Assembly: GCF_008370045.1 (NCBI RefSeq)
Contig: NZ_VOBN01000008.1
Location: 62,001 to 126,000, forward strand
Origin: Pseudomonas sp. ANT_J12
GTDB taxonomy: Bacteria > Pseudomonadota > Gammaproteobacteria > Pseudomonadales > Pseudomonadaceae
Direction: 5' to 3'
DNA: 64,000 bases
Position numbers and translations under genes: made by a program. Shown in pieces: positions 1-8,016 of the stretch (positions are counted from its first letter, which is position 1; every line of letters starts with the position of its first letter). The notes below the pieces were generated by a model. It was not told where the DNA came from and did not search any database. It saw nothing but the letters and a program-made list of their open reading frames with translations.

Positions 1-597
1 ATGAAGCGGCTTTCGGGGTGGGGAGTTGGTTTTTTGTAAGGTGGATCAGGATGTAGTGTTGGCATTTTTAAGCTTCCGATGAGAAATGGAAGCTGCCATC
101 AGCCTTCCTACAGGCTAGGGTGGCAGCTATACGCGGGGTAGGAATACCGAGCATCGGAAAACTCGACCACGCCGAAACGTGCCCGCGCATAGCCGCCGCG
201 ACGGATATTACGGGCGCACATGGCGGGCCGCAAATCTGACTTCGATTGCTAACGCATTACCGATGCTACTAAAGGGTTCCTACGCCCTGCCGCTGAATAT
301 GCAGCGAGCACCAAAGCCTATCGATTGAATCCACCGCGTACCAGTTCACCAAAACCGCCACAATTTGAAGGAAATTTCCGAAGACCTTGCCCGGAAATTT
401 CGCTCGGAAGGAAGCAATGTGGTGAAAGTATTCACTGAAGCTGGGCCTCGTTTATTCAGCCGCTGAGGGACCGATTTCGGCCAATCGCAGACGTCGAGCG
501 TCGTCGGGAACCAAGTCAAAAACATAGGAGGTGCCCGCACCGCGAACGAAGCCACCTCAGCAAGTAGCTCCAATACGGCCGGAGAAGAGAAGCGGAA
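1..597. other. Left-edge stretch without a supported gene
   Basis: I find no reading frame here with a ribosome-binding site and recognisable composition. The only open frame, about 75 codons near 346-573 on the minus strand, has no family signature. Plus-strand translations contain protein-like stretches interrupted by stops, so this may be decayed coding DNA. It lies downstream of the fimbrial remnant on the minus strand, where an usher or further pilus genes would be expected, and none is recognisable. Confidence 0.5.
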
Positions 598-1002
598 TCA
601 ATCGATAACGGGGCGCGGATCGAATGCCAGCACCGCAGGAGTGCTTGCGGCACTTTGCAAGGCCGCCTGGAAATGTTCTTGATCGCCTCTGTCGTTGAGG
701 ATATTGAAGAACAGCGACGTGCCGAATGAAATAGATGTGACAGGGATAACCCTTCGCTCTCCGGCGGCCAACGTTAGCTGCTCGGCGAGCAATACCTTTT
801 CATTTCTTCGTTGGGTAACCACTTGCGACATTGAAATGGGAAAGGCTCCCGTGTTTTGAACAACGACACTCTCACCGCTTGGGCCCAAACGCCACAGCAA
901 ATTGCTAGCGGTTTCTGCGGTATTGGAATTGGCCAGTGCCGTGTTGACTAGCAGAAAAACAAACAACCCCATAAGCCAAACTTTAAATTTACACATTTTC
1001 AT
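598..1002 (-). CDS. Secreted protein resembling only the C-terminal domain of a fimbrial (PapD-type) chaperone
   Basis: The 134-residue product has a clear signal peptide (about residues 1-24, ending LVNTALA) and would be periplasmic. The mature part reads like the second immunoglobulin domain of periplasmic pilus chaperones: a strand like VVVQNTGAFPISMSQV (compare 'L.V.NPTPYYV.L'), then LAAGERRVIPV (compare 'PFS..T..L') and FFNILNDRGDQ (compare 'W..INDYG'). The N-terminal chaperone domain, which carries the conserved Arg/Lys that anchor the subunit, is absent. It lies 35 nt downstream of the adhesin-like gene on the same strand, so the two are probably co-transcribed. It may be a degenerate chaperone or a reduced helper protein. 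The assignment is by motif only. Confidence 0.55.
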   Translation of the reverse strand: MKMCKFKVWLMGLFVFLLVNTALANSNTAETASNLLWRLGPSGESVVVQNTGAFPISMSQVVTQRRNEKVLLAEQLTLAAGERRVIPVTSISFGTSLFFNILNDRGDQEHFQAALQSAASTPAVLAFDPRPVID

Positions 1003-1037
1003 TATCCAATGATATTAAACTTAAGCAAGACCGCTAC

Positions 1038-2018
1038 TTATTCAATACTCGTGACAAAGGTTAGGTTTGTGTTGATGTTACCACCAGAAAGTGCTTGATC
1101 TGGGTTTCGTTGTAGATCCGCGATAAAACCATATTTCAAACCGGTGGGACTGATCGTCGACGAACCATTGCTCGATAACTTGTAGCTCCTGGATAGATTA
1201 ATCGGTGTTCCTTTGCCATCCTTCAATGCTATCTGAAGTCCTTTAGCGCAGTTGGCACATGACTTATTTAATAGTGCTGAACCGTCAGCACGAATATCGT
1301 CAGATACAAAGCTTAAGGAAACCGAATCATTAAAGCGCTTGGTGTCAGCCTGATTGGTGCATCCCGAGAACTCAATATCAAACGGCTCTGACGCGTTCGC
1401 CTCCGAAACTTCGCCAAAGTTGACCAAGATATCTGTGTTTACCAGGGAGCAGGTGGTAATAATGGCAGGCCCCTCATCGCCAGCGTGTAACAATACATGA
1501 AGGTAAGGGTTCGTCGGGGTTGTAGTCCCCCTATACCAACCTAAATAAAGAGTGTTCAGCTTAGGTCCCAGTTTGTAATTGCCAGGCGCGGAAAGTTGAT
1601 ATTGATTTCGAACAAAATTTTTCCGTATATATCCAGATTGCGGAAACGGCTGATCAATTCTAATCACTGTCGTCATAGACCCGAATGGAGCATCTACCCG
1701 ACAGTAAGAAGGCGACACATCAAGATAGATGCCACTGATCGTCGACGTACAATAAGGGTCGCTAATACCTCCAGGACCGTAATATCCAACATAGGCCGCA
1801 CTCCCATACGGCGCGCCTGGTACATTGTCACAATTGCTAACAGTCCAACCATATTCGAAGTAACCCACCACCTCGTGGAGCTTCGCGGACGCGAAATCAC
1901 CGGTCATGACACTACGCGAATATAGATTATCAAAATAACATGCTGGAGATGCGCCGGCAGCACGCGCGCCCGCAGAATAATAAAACATGAGAAAAAAGAT
2001 AATAACGAAGCGAACCAC
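1038..2018 (-). CDS. Fimbrial adhesin-like protein (pilin domain at C-terminus)
   Basis: This 326-residue exported protein starts at GTG, supported by GGAGGG about 8 nt upstream, and has a signal peptide of about 20 residues. The C-terminal 150 residues look like a type 1 fimbrial subunit: they open with TTCSLVNTDILVNFGEV, contain SFVSDDI and LKYGF-type strands, and end in an alternating hydrophobic beta strand (TNLTFVTSIE). The N-terminal ~170 residues are Tyr/Gly/Ser-rich with several cysteines, like the receptor-binding lectin domain of two-domain tip adhesins. No usher or major pilin is nearby, so the gene is orphaned with the chaperone-like gene that follows. The region is visibly richer in A+T than its surroundings, which fits horizontal acquisition. 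Confidence 0.65.
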   Translation of the reverse strand: MVRFVIIFFLMFYYSAGARAAGASPACYFDNLYSRSVMTGDFASAKLHEVVGYFEYGWTVSNCDNVPGAPYGSAAYVGYYGPGGISDPYCTSTISGIYLDVSPSYCRVDAPFGSMTTVIRIDQPFPQSGYIRKNFVRNQYQLSAPGNYKLGPKLNTLYLGWYRGTTTPTNPYLHVLLHAGDEGPAIITTCSLVNTDILVNFGEVSEANASEPFDIEFSGCTNQADTKRFNDSVSLSFVSDDIRADGSALLNKSCANCAKGLQIALKDGKGTPINLSRSYKLSSNGSSTISPTGLKYGFIADLQRNPDQALSGGNINTNLTFVTSIE

Positions 2019-2424
2019 TGCACGCCCTCCACTCTAAATACATTGGGAAGGGATTAGATTATAAATGGTCGATCAACTTTGTAGGAATGGTCCGAGGCTT
2101 ATGTCGGATGACGCCCTGCAGCTCTGTAGGATGCACGGTCATCTGTCCCCTCCGGCACCGATGCCTCTTCGACGAACGTCAGCTTTGGGTCGACTGCTGC
2201 CCTTCGCAACTGGTCGTTATCGACCGAACGTAAGGAGGTAGGAATTTTTAAAGCCCACCCTCCCACAACTCAGCAGCCACCTGCGAGCGTTACTACGTCC
2301 AGTAATCGACCTGAGGATGCCAGCCGCTCGTCAGAAGTCGCAATTCATCCTGAGCAATCTTGTCATTTGCCAAGGCTTAGGGCAGGGTCGATACCACTGA
2401 GATCTCTGCCAAAGGAGTCACGCC
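2019..2424. other. Intergenic region with one copy of a dispersed 'tcgaccc' repeat
   Basis: No gene is supported here. The stretch 2181-2202, read on the minus strand, gives GGGCAGCAGTCGACCCAAAGC. This closely matches GGCAGCAATCGACCCAGAGG at 60209 in the other flank of the window. The sequence just before 2425 holds the aminotransferase ribosome-binding site AAAGGAG. Confidence 0.5.
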
Positions 2425-3558
2425 ATGTCAAAGCTATATCCCAATATCGATCCCGAGGGGCTGGTCGAATACTCAGTGGTCTACACCGACCGCTCGCTCA
2501 ACCACATGTCGCAGTCATTTCAAGGCGTGATGAAGAACATTTCCAGGACCCTGAAGCAGGTCTACAACGCCCAGGCGGTTGCGGTGGTCCCGGGCAGCGG
2601 TACGTTCGGCATGGAAGCGGTGGCGCGACAGTTTGCCACCGACCAGCAATGCCTGGTGATACGCAACGGCTGGTTTAGTTATCGCTGGAGCCAGATCCTG
2701 GAGATGGGCAACATCCCGGCGGCCACCACGGTGCTGAAAGCCCGACCGGTCGAGACTGGTCACCAGGCTGCCTACGCCCCACCCCCTCTGGACGAAGTGC
2801 TGGCAGCCATTGCGGCGCAGAAGCCGCAGATTGTCTTCGCCCCCCACGTTGAAACCTCATCAGGGATTATCCTGCCCGACGAGTACCTGCGGGCCGTCGG
2901 CGACGCCGTGCATGCGGTGGGTGGCCTGTTCGTGCTGGACTGCATCGCCTCAGGCACGCTTTGGGTTGATATGCAGAAATGCGCAGTCGACCTGCTGATC
3001 AGCGCACCGCAGAAAGGCTGGAGCGCCTCCCCTTGCTGCGCACTGGTAATGCTCAGTTCCTTGGCCCTCGAGCGCATCGAACAGACGCAAAGCAGCAGCT
3101 TCGCCTGCGACCTGAAAAAGTGGCTGCAGATCATGCAGGCCTACGAACAGGGCGGACATGCCTACCATGCGACCATGCCCAGCGATTCCCTCGCGCGATT
3201 TAACGAAGTGATGAAAGAGACGCAAGCCTACGGTTTCGACAAGGTCCGCGGCGAACAACAGGCTCTGGGCGATCGGGTGCGCGCAATGTTGACCGGCAAA
3301 GGCATCAAAAGCGTCGCCGCAGCCGGTTTTCAGGCCCCTGGCGTAGTGGTGAGCTACACCGATGATGCCGACATCAAGAGCGGCAAGAAATTTGCCGAAC
3401 ACGGCCTACAGATCGCCGCCGGAGTGCCGTTGCAGTGCGACGAGCCGGCCGACTTCCAGACCTTCCGCATCGGTCTGTTCGGACTCGAAAAGCTGCACAA
3501 TATCGAGCGCACGGTCAGCACCCTCGAGCAGGCACTGGACGAGGTGATGGTTAACTAA
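2425..3558 (+). CDS. Class V aminotransferase (alanine-glyoxylate / serine-pyruvate type)
   Basis: This 377-residue PLP enzyme belongs to fold-type I, class V. The PLP-binding lysine is probably Lys197 in SAPQKGW, preceded by the cofactor-binding aspartate in FVLDCIASG and by APHVETSSG, which binds the substrate side. PGSGTFGMEA near residue 57 is the usual N-terminal phosphate-binding glycine motif. Family members exchange amino groups between alanine, serine or 2-aminoethylphosphonate and keto acids such as glyoxylate or pyruvate; the substrate cannot be read from sequence. The start has a strong site (AAAGGAG, 8 nt before ATG). It stands alone before a DJ-1-like gene, with a stem-loop between them. 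Confidence 0.85.
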   Translation: MSKLYPNIDPEGLVEYSVVYTDRSLNHMSQSFQGVMKNISRTLKQVYNAQAVAVVPGSGTFGMEAVARQFATDQQCLVIRNGWFSYRWSQILEMGNIPAATTVLKARPVETGHQAAYAPPPLDEVLAAIAAQKPQIVFAPHVETSSGIILPDEYLRAVGDAVHAVGGLFVLDCIASGTLWVDMQKCAVDLLISAPQKGWSASPCCALVMLSSLALERIEQTQSSSFACDLKKWLQIMQAYEQGGHAYHATMPSDSLARFNEVMKETQAYGFDKVRGEQQALGDRVRAMLTGKGIKSVAAAGFQAPGVVVSYTDDADIKSGKKFAEHGLQIAAGVPLQCDEPADFQTFRIGLFGLEKLHNIERTVSTLEQALDEVMVN

Positions 3559-3596
3559 ACGCTAAAAAAGGGACTGATGTGTTTTTCCTTTTTAAT

Positions 3597-3631
3597 GGAC
3601 TGTCGCAAAGGACTGCGACCCAAAACAGTCC
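3597..3631. other. Nested stem-loop between aminotransferase and DJ-1-like gene
   Basis: GGACTG (3597-3602) pairs with CAGTCC (3626-3631), and inside it TCGCA pairs with TGCGA. No T-tract follows, so this is not a clear intrinsic terminator. It may slow decay of the upstream message or act as a weak terminator. Confidence 0.4.
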
Positions 3632-3674
3632 TTGATGTATGTTTGTTTTTGGCATTCATGGAGGATTTTGGCTG

Positions 3675-4244
3675 ATGGCACGCGTGGGATTGATACTGAC
3701 ACCCGGTTTTGCGGACTGGGAATATGCTTTCATTGCCGGAACTGCGTCCCCGTTTTACGGGATCGACGTCAGGTTTTTCGCTCCTGCCACGGGGCAGTTC
3801 CGCTCGCAGGGTGGATTAGCTGTAACGGTCGATAGCAGTTTGCATCAATGTCTGGACTGGAAACCGGACGTTGTTGTCGTCATTGGAGGAATGGTCTGGG
3901 AATCTGCAGAAGCACCGGATATTCGAGACTTTCTTCATGCCAGTCGTTCAAGTGGAGCGACAATTGCCGGTATCTGTGGGGGAACGCTGGCACTGGCGAG
4001 GGCCGGGATTCTCGACACGGTTGCTCATACCTCGAACAGCGCTGACTTCTTACAACAGAAGGCCGTAGGTTATGAAGGGCGCTCGCTTTATCGAAACAGC
4101 CCAGCAGCTGTGGTTGCGGACCGCATCATCACGGCTCCAGGCACCGCCCCCGTTAGCTTCACCTGCGCAGTGTTCGAAGGTGCCGGGCTATCTTCAGAGA
4201 TCATTTCTCAGTTCAGATCAATGTTGGCAGCGGAACATGGTTGA
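3675..4244 (+). CDS. DJ-1/PfpI family protein
   Basis: This 189-residue protein has the class I glutamine amidotransferase-like fold. The expected nucleophile elbow is AGICGGTLALA, with Cys101, and an acidic residue (Glu16 in FADWEYAF) sits where DJ-1-family proteins have their conserved glutamate. VVVVIGGMVWES is the usual strand-loop before the elbow. Roles in the family include glyoxalase III-type activity, chaperone or protease function, and sensing, so no substrate is assigned. An in-frame start 12 codons upstream exists, but ATG 3675 is preferred because GGAGG lies just upstream and the family begins directly with the first strand (ARVGLILTPGF). Confidence 0.8.
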   Translation: MARVGLILTPGFADWEYAFIAGTASPFYGIDVRFFAPATGQFRSQGGLAVTVDSSLHQCLDWKPDVVVVIGGMVWESAEAPDIRDFLHASRSSGATIAGICGGTLALARAGILDTVAHTSNSADFLQQKAVGYEGRSLYRNSPAAVVADRIITAPGTAPVSFTCAVFEGAGLSSEIISQFRSMLAAEHG

Positions 4245-4288
4245 CCGCGCCGTCCCTGCATTTCGGGCACATTCTCAGGAGATAGCTT

Positions 4289-4618
4289 ATGAGCGCTGGC
4301 GACGTGCCTGTGGGGCAAGTGGTACGAGGCTATGTAACCTTTGTTGGAAGTGAGGGATCGTGGATTGGAGCACCGTTCATGAGCTTCAGCTATAGCGCCA
4401 ATGGGAAGCGGTTTCACAAGTCTCTCAACGAAACCATTGACGCTTGGTCAACCGCAACGCTCCGTAAAGCCTCCTACGGGTTGAAGGTAGGCGACCCGGT
4501 GTCGGTTTGGTGCTCTCTCAGCGACCCGGACGTGTGTTGCGTCGGCGAAAAACCGGCCGAAAAACCAGCCATGTTGCGTTTGATTGAGGCTCTGGGAGCG
4601 ATAGGCTATTTAAATTGA
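4289..4618 (+). CDS. Small protein of unknown function
   Basis: This 109-residue protein has a good ribosome-binding site (AGGAGATAGCTT before ATG). It has no signal peptide or membrane segment. The composition suggests a compact beta-rich fold (GQVVRGYVTFVGSEG, PFMSFSYSANG, DPVSVWCSLSDP), with a Cys pair (DVCCVG) near residue 83. I do not recognise the family. It follows the DJ-1-like gene by 44 nt on the same strand and may be transcribed with it. Confidence 0.6.
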   Translation: MSAGDVPVGQVVRGYVTFVGSEGSWIGAPFMSFSYSANGKRFHKSLNETIDAWSTATLRKASYGLKVGDPVSVWCSLSDPDVCCVGEKPAEKPAMLRLIEALGAIGYLN

Positions 4619-4738
4619 TCCTCGCGGTCCAAGGCGAGGTCCGACTTTGTGCCTGAATCTCGACGCGCCATGGCAACTTCTGGCCGCTTCCCGCCCGTCA
4701 CGACCGGCTGAAAACGACCAAAAGCAATGCCTGCTCCC

Positions 4739-6061
4739 CTACTCCGCCAGCGGCAACCGCAACCGGCTCCGATGAGACAACCCCACCTGCAACGCGAACG
4801 CAGTGATCACCGTGGCTGGCGCAGAAAAACTCCCCAAATCACCACCAGAAAACATCAACGCCAGCCCCAATCCCGTCGCGCCAAACCAGGCCGTCAAGCC
4901 CACCGGGTTGAACGCGGCCACCCGCTCCAGCGCCGCCACATCACTGCGTCCATAGAGAATCTGCGCCAACGCCACGCCCACCCAGGCCACGACGAAAATC
5001 CCCTGATAAGCCAACGCCTTGAGGATGTACGCAAACACATCGGCAAGCATCAAGCCGTACACAATGACCCCGACCACCAACGCCCACATCAGGTACGAAC
5101 CACGAATGCCAAACCGCCCGAAGAACGCCTGCATGTTCAACGTCGCCAAGTAGTAGTTGGCCGTGTTGATCCGGGTTTGCGTGGCCCAGACAAACAACAA
5201 TCCCCACAGGCCCATCAGTTGCAGAATCGCCATCACCACCGAGACTTCGTTCAGCGCGCCGTCGTGGGGAATGCTGCTGACCAGGTAGATGCCGGCCGCG
5301 CCGTTGAGCAGGAAGGTCACGGCGTAGAACGGCATGCCGAAGTTCCAGCGACCGTGGTACTCGGCGTCTTCAGGTTTGCCGAAACGCGCGTAGTCGAAGG
5401 TGAACAGCATCAGCACCCAGACGCCCATGTAGGCGACGAAGCAGTCCCACCAGCCGAAGGCGCTGGGGGTGGCCGGGCCGAAGTCGAGCCATTGCGGCTG
5501 GTAGCCATAACGACTGATCGACAGCCCCACCGCCACCAGCAAGCCGCCCAGGTACACCGGCAGCAGCACGCCGTTGAGCTTGTCCAGCCAGTGCTGCACG
5601 CTGCCCAGGATCATCGGCACGCTGTAGAGCACCACCGCCAACGCCGCCAGCGGATACACCAGTTCCGGGTACAGGTGATTGAGCGCGACGGCGATTACCG
5701 AGCCTTCGAACACCGCGTAATAGATCGCCGTGGAAAAGAAGATCAAGGTCGCCAGGCACGCCCCGGTGCTGCCGAACAACAGCCGCGAAAACAACGCCAC
5801 CGACAAGCCGCTGCGAATCGCGAAACGACTGAGCACGCTGTTGACCAAGCCGTAGCTGATCACCGACAGGAGCATGCCGATCAGCGCATTGCGGGCGCCG
5901 TACGACAACGCCAGTGATGCGCCGACCACGATGTAGAACATCGCGCTGCACACCGCCCACCAGGCCATGGTCAGGGACAGTCGCCCCATGCGCGCTTCGG
6001 CGGGGACGGGTTGATTGGCCGGGTCTTGCCCGGTTTGACTCGATTGCGATAAAGCAGCCAT
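4739..6061 (-). CDS. NCS1-type cytosine/purine permease-like transporter
   Basis: This 440-residue inner-membrane protein has about 12 predicted transmembrane segments. It resembles nucleobase-cation-symport-1 transporters: an N-terminal MAWWAVCSAMFYIVVGASLAL segment, the unwound-helix region LFGSTGACLATLI, and the downstream TQTRINTANYYLATLNMQ stretch typical of the family. NCS1 members import nucleobases, hydantoins, allantoin or related cyclic amides with H+ or Na+. It follows the pxp operon on the same strand (111 nt after pxpC), so import of a cyclic amide such as 5-oxoproline or a related lactam is a reasonable guess from position. The substrate itself is not readable. Confidence 0.8.
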   Translation of the reverse strand: MAALSQSSQTGQDPANQPVPAEARMGRLSLTMAWWAVCSAMFYIVVGASLALSYGARNALIGMLLSVISYGLVNSVLSRFAIRSGLSVALFSRLLFGSTGACLATLIFFSTAIYYAVFEGSVIAVALNHLYPELVYPLAALAVVLYSVPMILGSVQHWLDKLNGVLLPVYLGGLLVAVGLSISRYGYQPQWLDFGPATPSAFGWWDCFVAYMGVWVLMLFTFDYARFGKPEDAEYHGRWNFGMPFYAVTFLLNGAAGIYLVSSIPHDGALNEVSVVMAILQLMGLWGLLFVWATQTRINTANYYLATLNMQAFFGRFGIRGSYLMWALVVGVIVYGLMLADVFAYILKALAYQGIFVVAWVGVALAQILYGRSDVAALERVAAFNPVGLTAWFGATGLGLALMFSGGDLGSFSAPATVITAFALQVGLSHRSRLRLPLAE

Positions 6062-6172
6062 ATGCGTGAACTCCAGAACCAGTCAAAGGTTGAAGCGCGG
6101 GCAGCCGCCACCGCACCGAAGTGCGGCGTTGGCTTACCGTTTGGCATGGCCCGCGCTGTGCGGCGGGCAGAA

Positions 6173-7147
6173 TCAGGAAGGGAACAGCTTGCTCAGGCAG
6201 CTGAGTTTTTTCTTATAGGAACGTCGCGCTTCCAGCGCCTCTTCGAGGGTCACCGCGACAAAGCGGGCCTTCTGGTTGGGTTGCATCTGGCCGATCAGGT
6301 CGAGGTCGGCGCTGATCACCGTGCCGATCATCGCGTAGCCACCGCCGGACACGGCATCGCGGTGCAGCACGATCGGCTCGAGCCCGGCCGGGACCTGGAT
6401 CGAGCCGATCGGGTAGCAACTGTCGACGATGTTCGACGGATCGGAACCGGCACCGAACGGTTGCTCCCTGGGCTGGAAGCTCAGCGCGCTGCCGCCCTTG
6501 AAGCGATAGCCAATGCGGTCGGCTTCCGAGCCGACCGTCCACGGCTCGGCGAAAAAGCTCTTCGCCGCCGATTCGGTCAAGCGGTGGTAGTACAAACCGG
6601 GCACCACCCGCAGGGTGATTTCGCCGCCCAGCGCTTGCCGCAACGCCATCGGTAAACTGGCGCCGACGCGGCTCTTGCCGCTGGCCATGCCCACTGGCAA
6701 TTCGTCGCCCGCGATCAAGCGTCGTCCTTGAAAACCGCCGAGTGCGCCGAGGGCATAGGTCGAACGACTGCCGAGCACCACCGGCACATCGATGCCACCG
6801 GCCACTGCCAGATAGGCACGGGCGCCAGCCTTGGGAAAGTCAAAGCGCAGCACCTGCCCGGCCTTCACTGCGAACGCCGTGTCGTGGTGCATTTCCACGC
6901 CATCGACCCGTGGCGTCATGTGCGCGCCGGACACGGCCACCAATGCGTCTTGTTGAAATTCCAGCTCCGGCCCGAGCAACGTGCATTCCAATGCCGCTGC
7001 ACCCGCCGGATTGCCGACCAGTTGATTGGCTGCGCTCAAGGCGTATTGATCGAGCGCGCCGGAGGGCGGAATGCCCAGGTGGTAATACCCTTCGCGGCCC
7101 AGGTCTTGTACCGAAGTGGCGAGGCCGGGTTTGAGGACCTTGATCAT
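6173..7147 (-). CDS. pxpC: 5-oxoprolinase subunit PxpC / biotin-dependent carboxyltransferase-like (KipA family)
   Basis: This 324-residue protein matches the AHS2/KipA (CT_A_B) domain through most of its length: MIKVLKPGLATSVQDLGR at the N-terminus, YLAVAGGIDVPVVLGSRST in the middle and GSDPSNIVDSCYPIGSIQVP later. PxpB and PxpC together with PxpA hydrolyse 5-oxo-L-proline to glutamate with ATP; the same folds occur as carboxyltransferases in urea amidolyase. Its ATG overlaps the pxpB stop (ATGA), which indicates translational coupling. It is the last pxp gene of a tight five-gene operon. Confidence 0.9.
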   Translation of the reverse strand: MIKVLKPGLATSVQDLGREGYYHLGIPPSGALDQYALSAANQLVGNPAGAAALECTLLGPELEFQQDALVAVSGAHMTPRVDGVEMHHDTAFAVKAGQVLRFDFPKAGARAYLAVAGGIDVPVVLGSRSTYALGALGGFQGRRLIAGDELPVGMASGKSRVGASLPMALRQALGGEITLRVVPGLYYHRLTESAAKSFFAEPWTVGSEADRIGYRFKGGSALSFQPREQPFGAGSDPSNIVDSCYPIGSIQVPAGLEPIVLHRDAVSGGGYAMIGTVISADLDLIGQMQPNQKARFVAVTLEEALEARRSYKKKLSCLSKLFPS

Positions 7148-8016
7148 GCCAACACCTCCTGCAGCGACTTGGGATAGCCGACGGGATCGGCCAGAAACGC
7201 GTCCAGCGAAAATTCCACCGGACGAATCCGCAGATCAAAGCGCCCGGCTTCGACTTCGGCCACCGCGTGGTCGTAGGCTTCACGGTCCATCGGTTTGAAC
7301 TGCACGATGTCGCCCGGACGGAAAAACACCATGTGCTCTTTCAGGTACGCCAGGTTTTGCTGCGGGTCGTAAATCGGTGCCGGCGTGACGCCGAACATCT
7401 GATACCCGCCGGCACCGCGTACCGAGTAGATGCAGCCGAAGCAGCCGCCGTGACCCAGGGTCAGTTTCGGCGTGTCGGTGCGCGGTCGCAGGTACTTGGG
7501 CACCTGCAACTGCCGCTCGCGTTCGACCATCTGGAACATGAACGGCAGCCCGGCGACGAAGCCGACCATCGAGACAAACCACGGCGCACCACTGTGGGCC
7601 GCAATGAATGCCTCGACGTCGGCCAGGCCGTTGATGCGTGCGGCGTATTCCAGGTCCGTTGCGCTCGGGTCCTGATGCCGGTCGCGAAAACGCATCAGGG
7701 TTTCGTGGGTCCAGGGGTCGTTGTAGAGCACCGGAATCTCGATGATCCGGGTCTGCAACGTACGCTCGGCAACGGCCCCGGCCTCGGCGATTTTGACCGC
7801 TTCGAGCAAGGTATGCGGGGCGATGCGATCCGGGTCAAAACGAATCTGGAACGATGCGTTGGCCAGGCAGATATCGAGCACGCCATCCAGTGCCAGCCGT
7901 TCCACCGCGCGGGTGACGGCCAGGCCTTTGAAGAACGCTTCAAGGGACATGCTGTCGCTGACTTCGGCGAACAAATGTTCATCGGCGCCAAAGCTGTAGC
8001 GGATGGGCGTGCTCAT
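7144..8016 (-). CDS. pxpB: 5-oxoprolinase subunit PxpB (KipI family)
   Basis: This 290-residue protein of the AHS1/KipI (CT_C_D) family contains PVLYNDPWTHETL, FVAGLPFMFQM and GHGGCFGCIYSVRGAGGYQMFGV-type segments, matching the usual KipI order of cyclophilin-like motifs. The open frame extends further upstream, but ATG 8016 is chosen because it overlaps the accC-type stop codon by 4 nt (ATGA) and gives the normal family N-terminus. It partners PxpC in the ATP-dependent opening of 5-oxoproline or a related cyclic amide. It is coupled at both ends, consistent with fixed subunit stoichiometry. Confidence 0.9.
   Translation of the reverse strand: MSTPIRYSFGADEHLFAEVSDSMSLEAFFKGLAVTRAVERLALDGVLDICLANASFQIRFDPDRIAPHTLLEAVKIAEAGAVAERTLQTRIIEIPVLYNDPWTHETLMRFRDRHQDPSATDLEYAARINGLADVEAFIAAHSGAPWFVSMVGFVAGLPFMFQMVERERQLQVPKYLRPRTDTPKLTLGHGGCFGCIYSVRGAGGYQMFGVTPAPIYDPQQNLAYLKEHMVFFRPGDIVQFKPMDREAYDHAVAEVEAGRFDLRIRPVEFSLDAFLADPVGYPKSLQEVLA

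Noticed and set aside
346..573. 75-residue frame near the left edge
   Set aside because: It has no ribosome site, no family pattern and a composition like random translation.
4727..5917. Long plus-strand frame across the permease gene (His/Gln/Arg-rich)
   Set aside because: It is antisense to a well-supported membrane protein and has the composition of a high-GC shadow.
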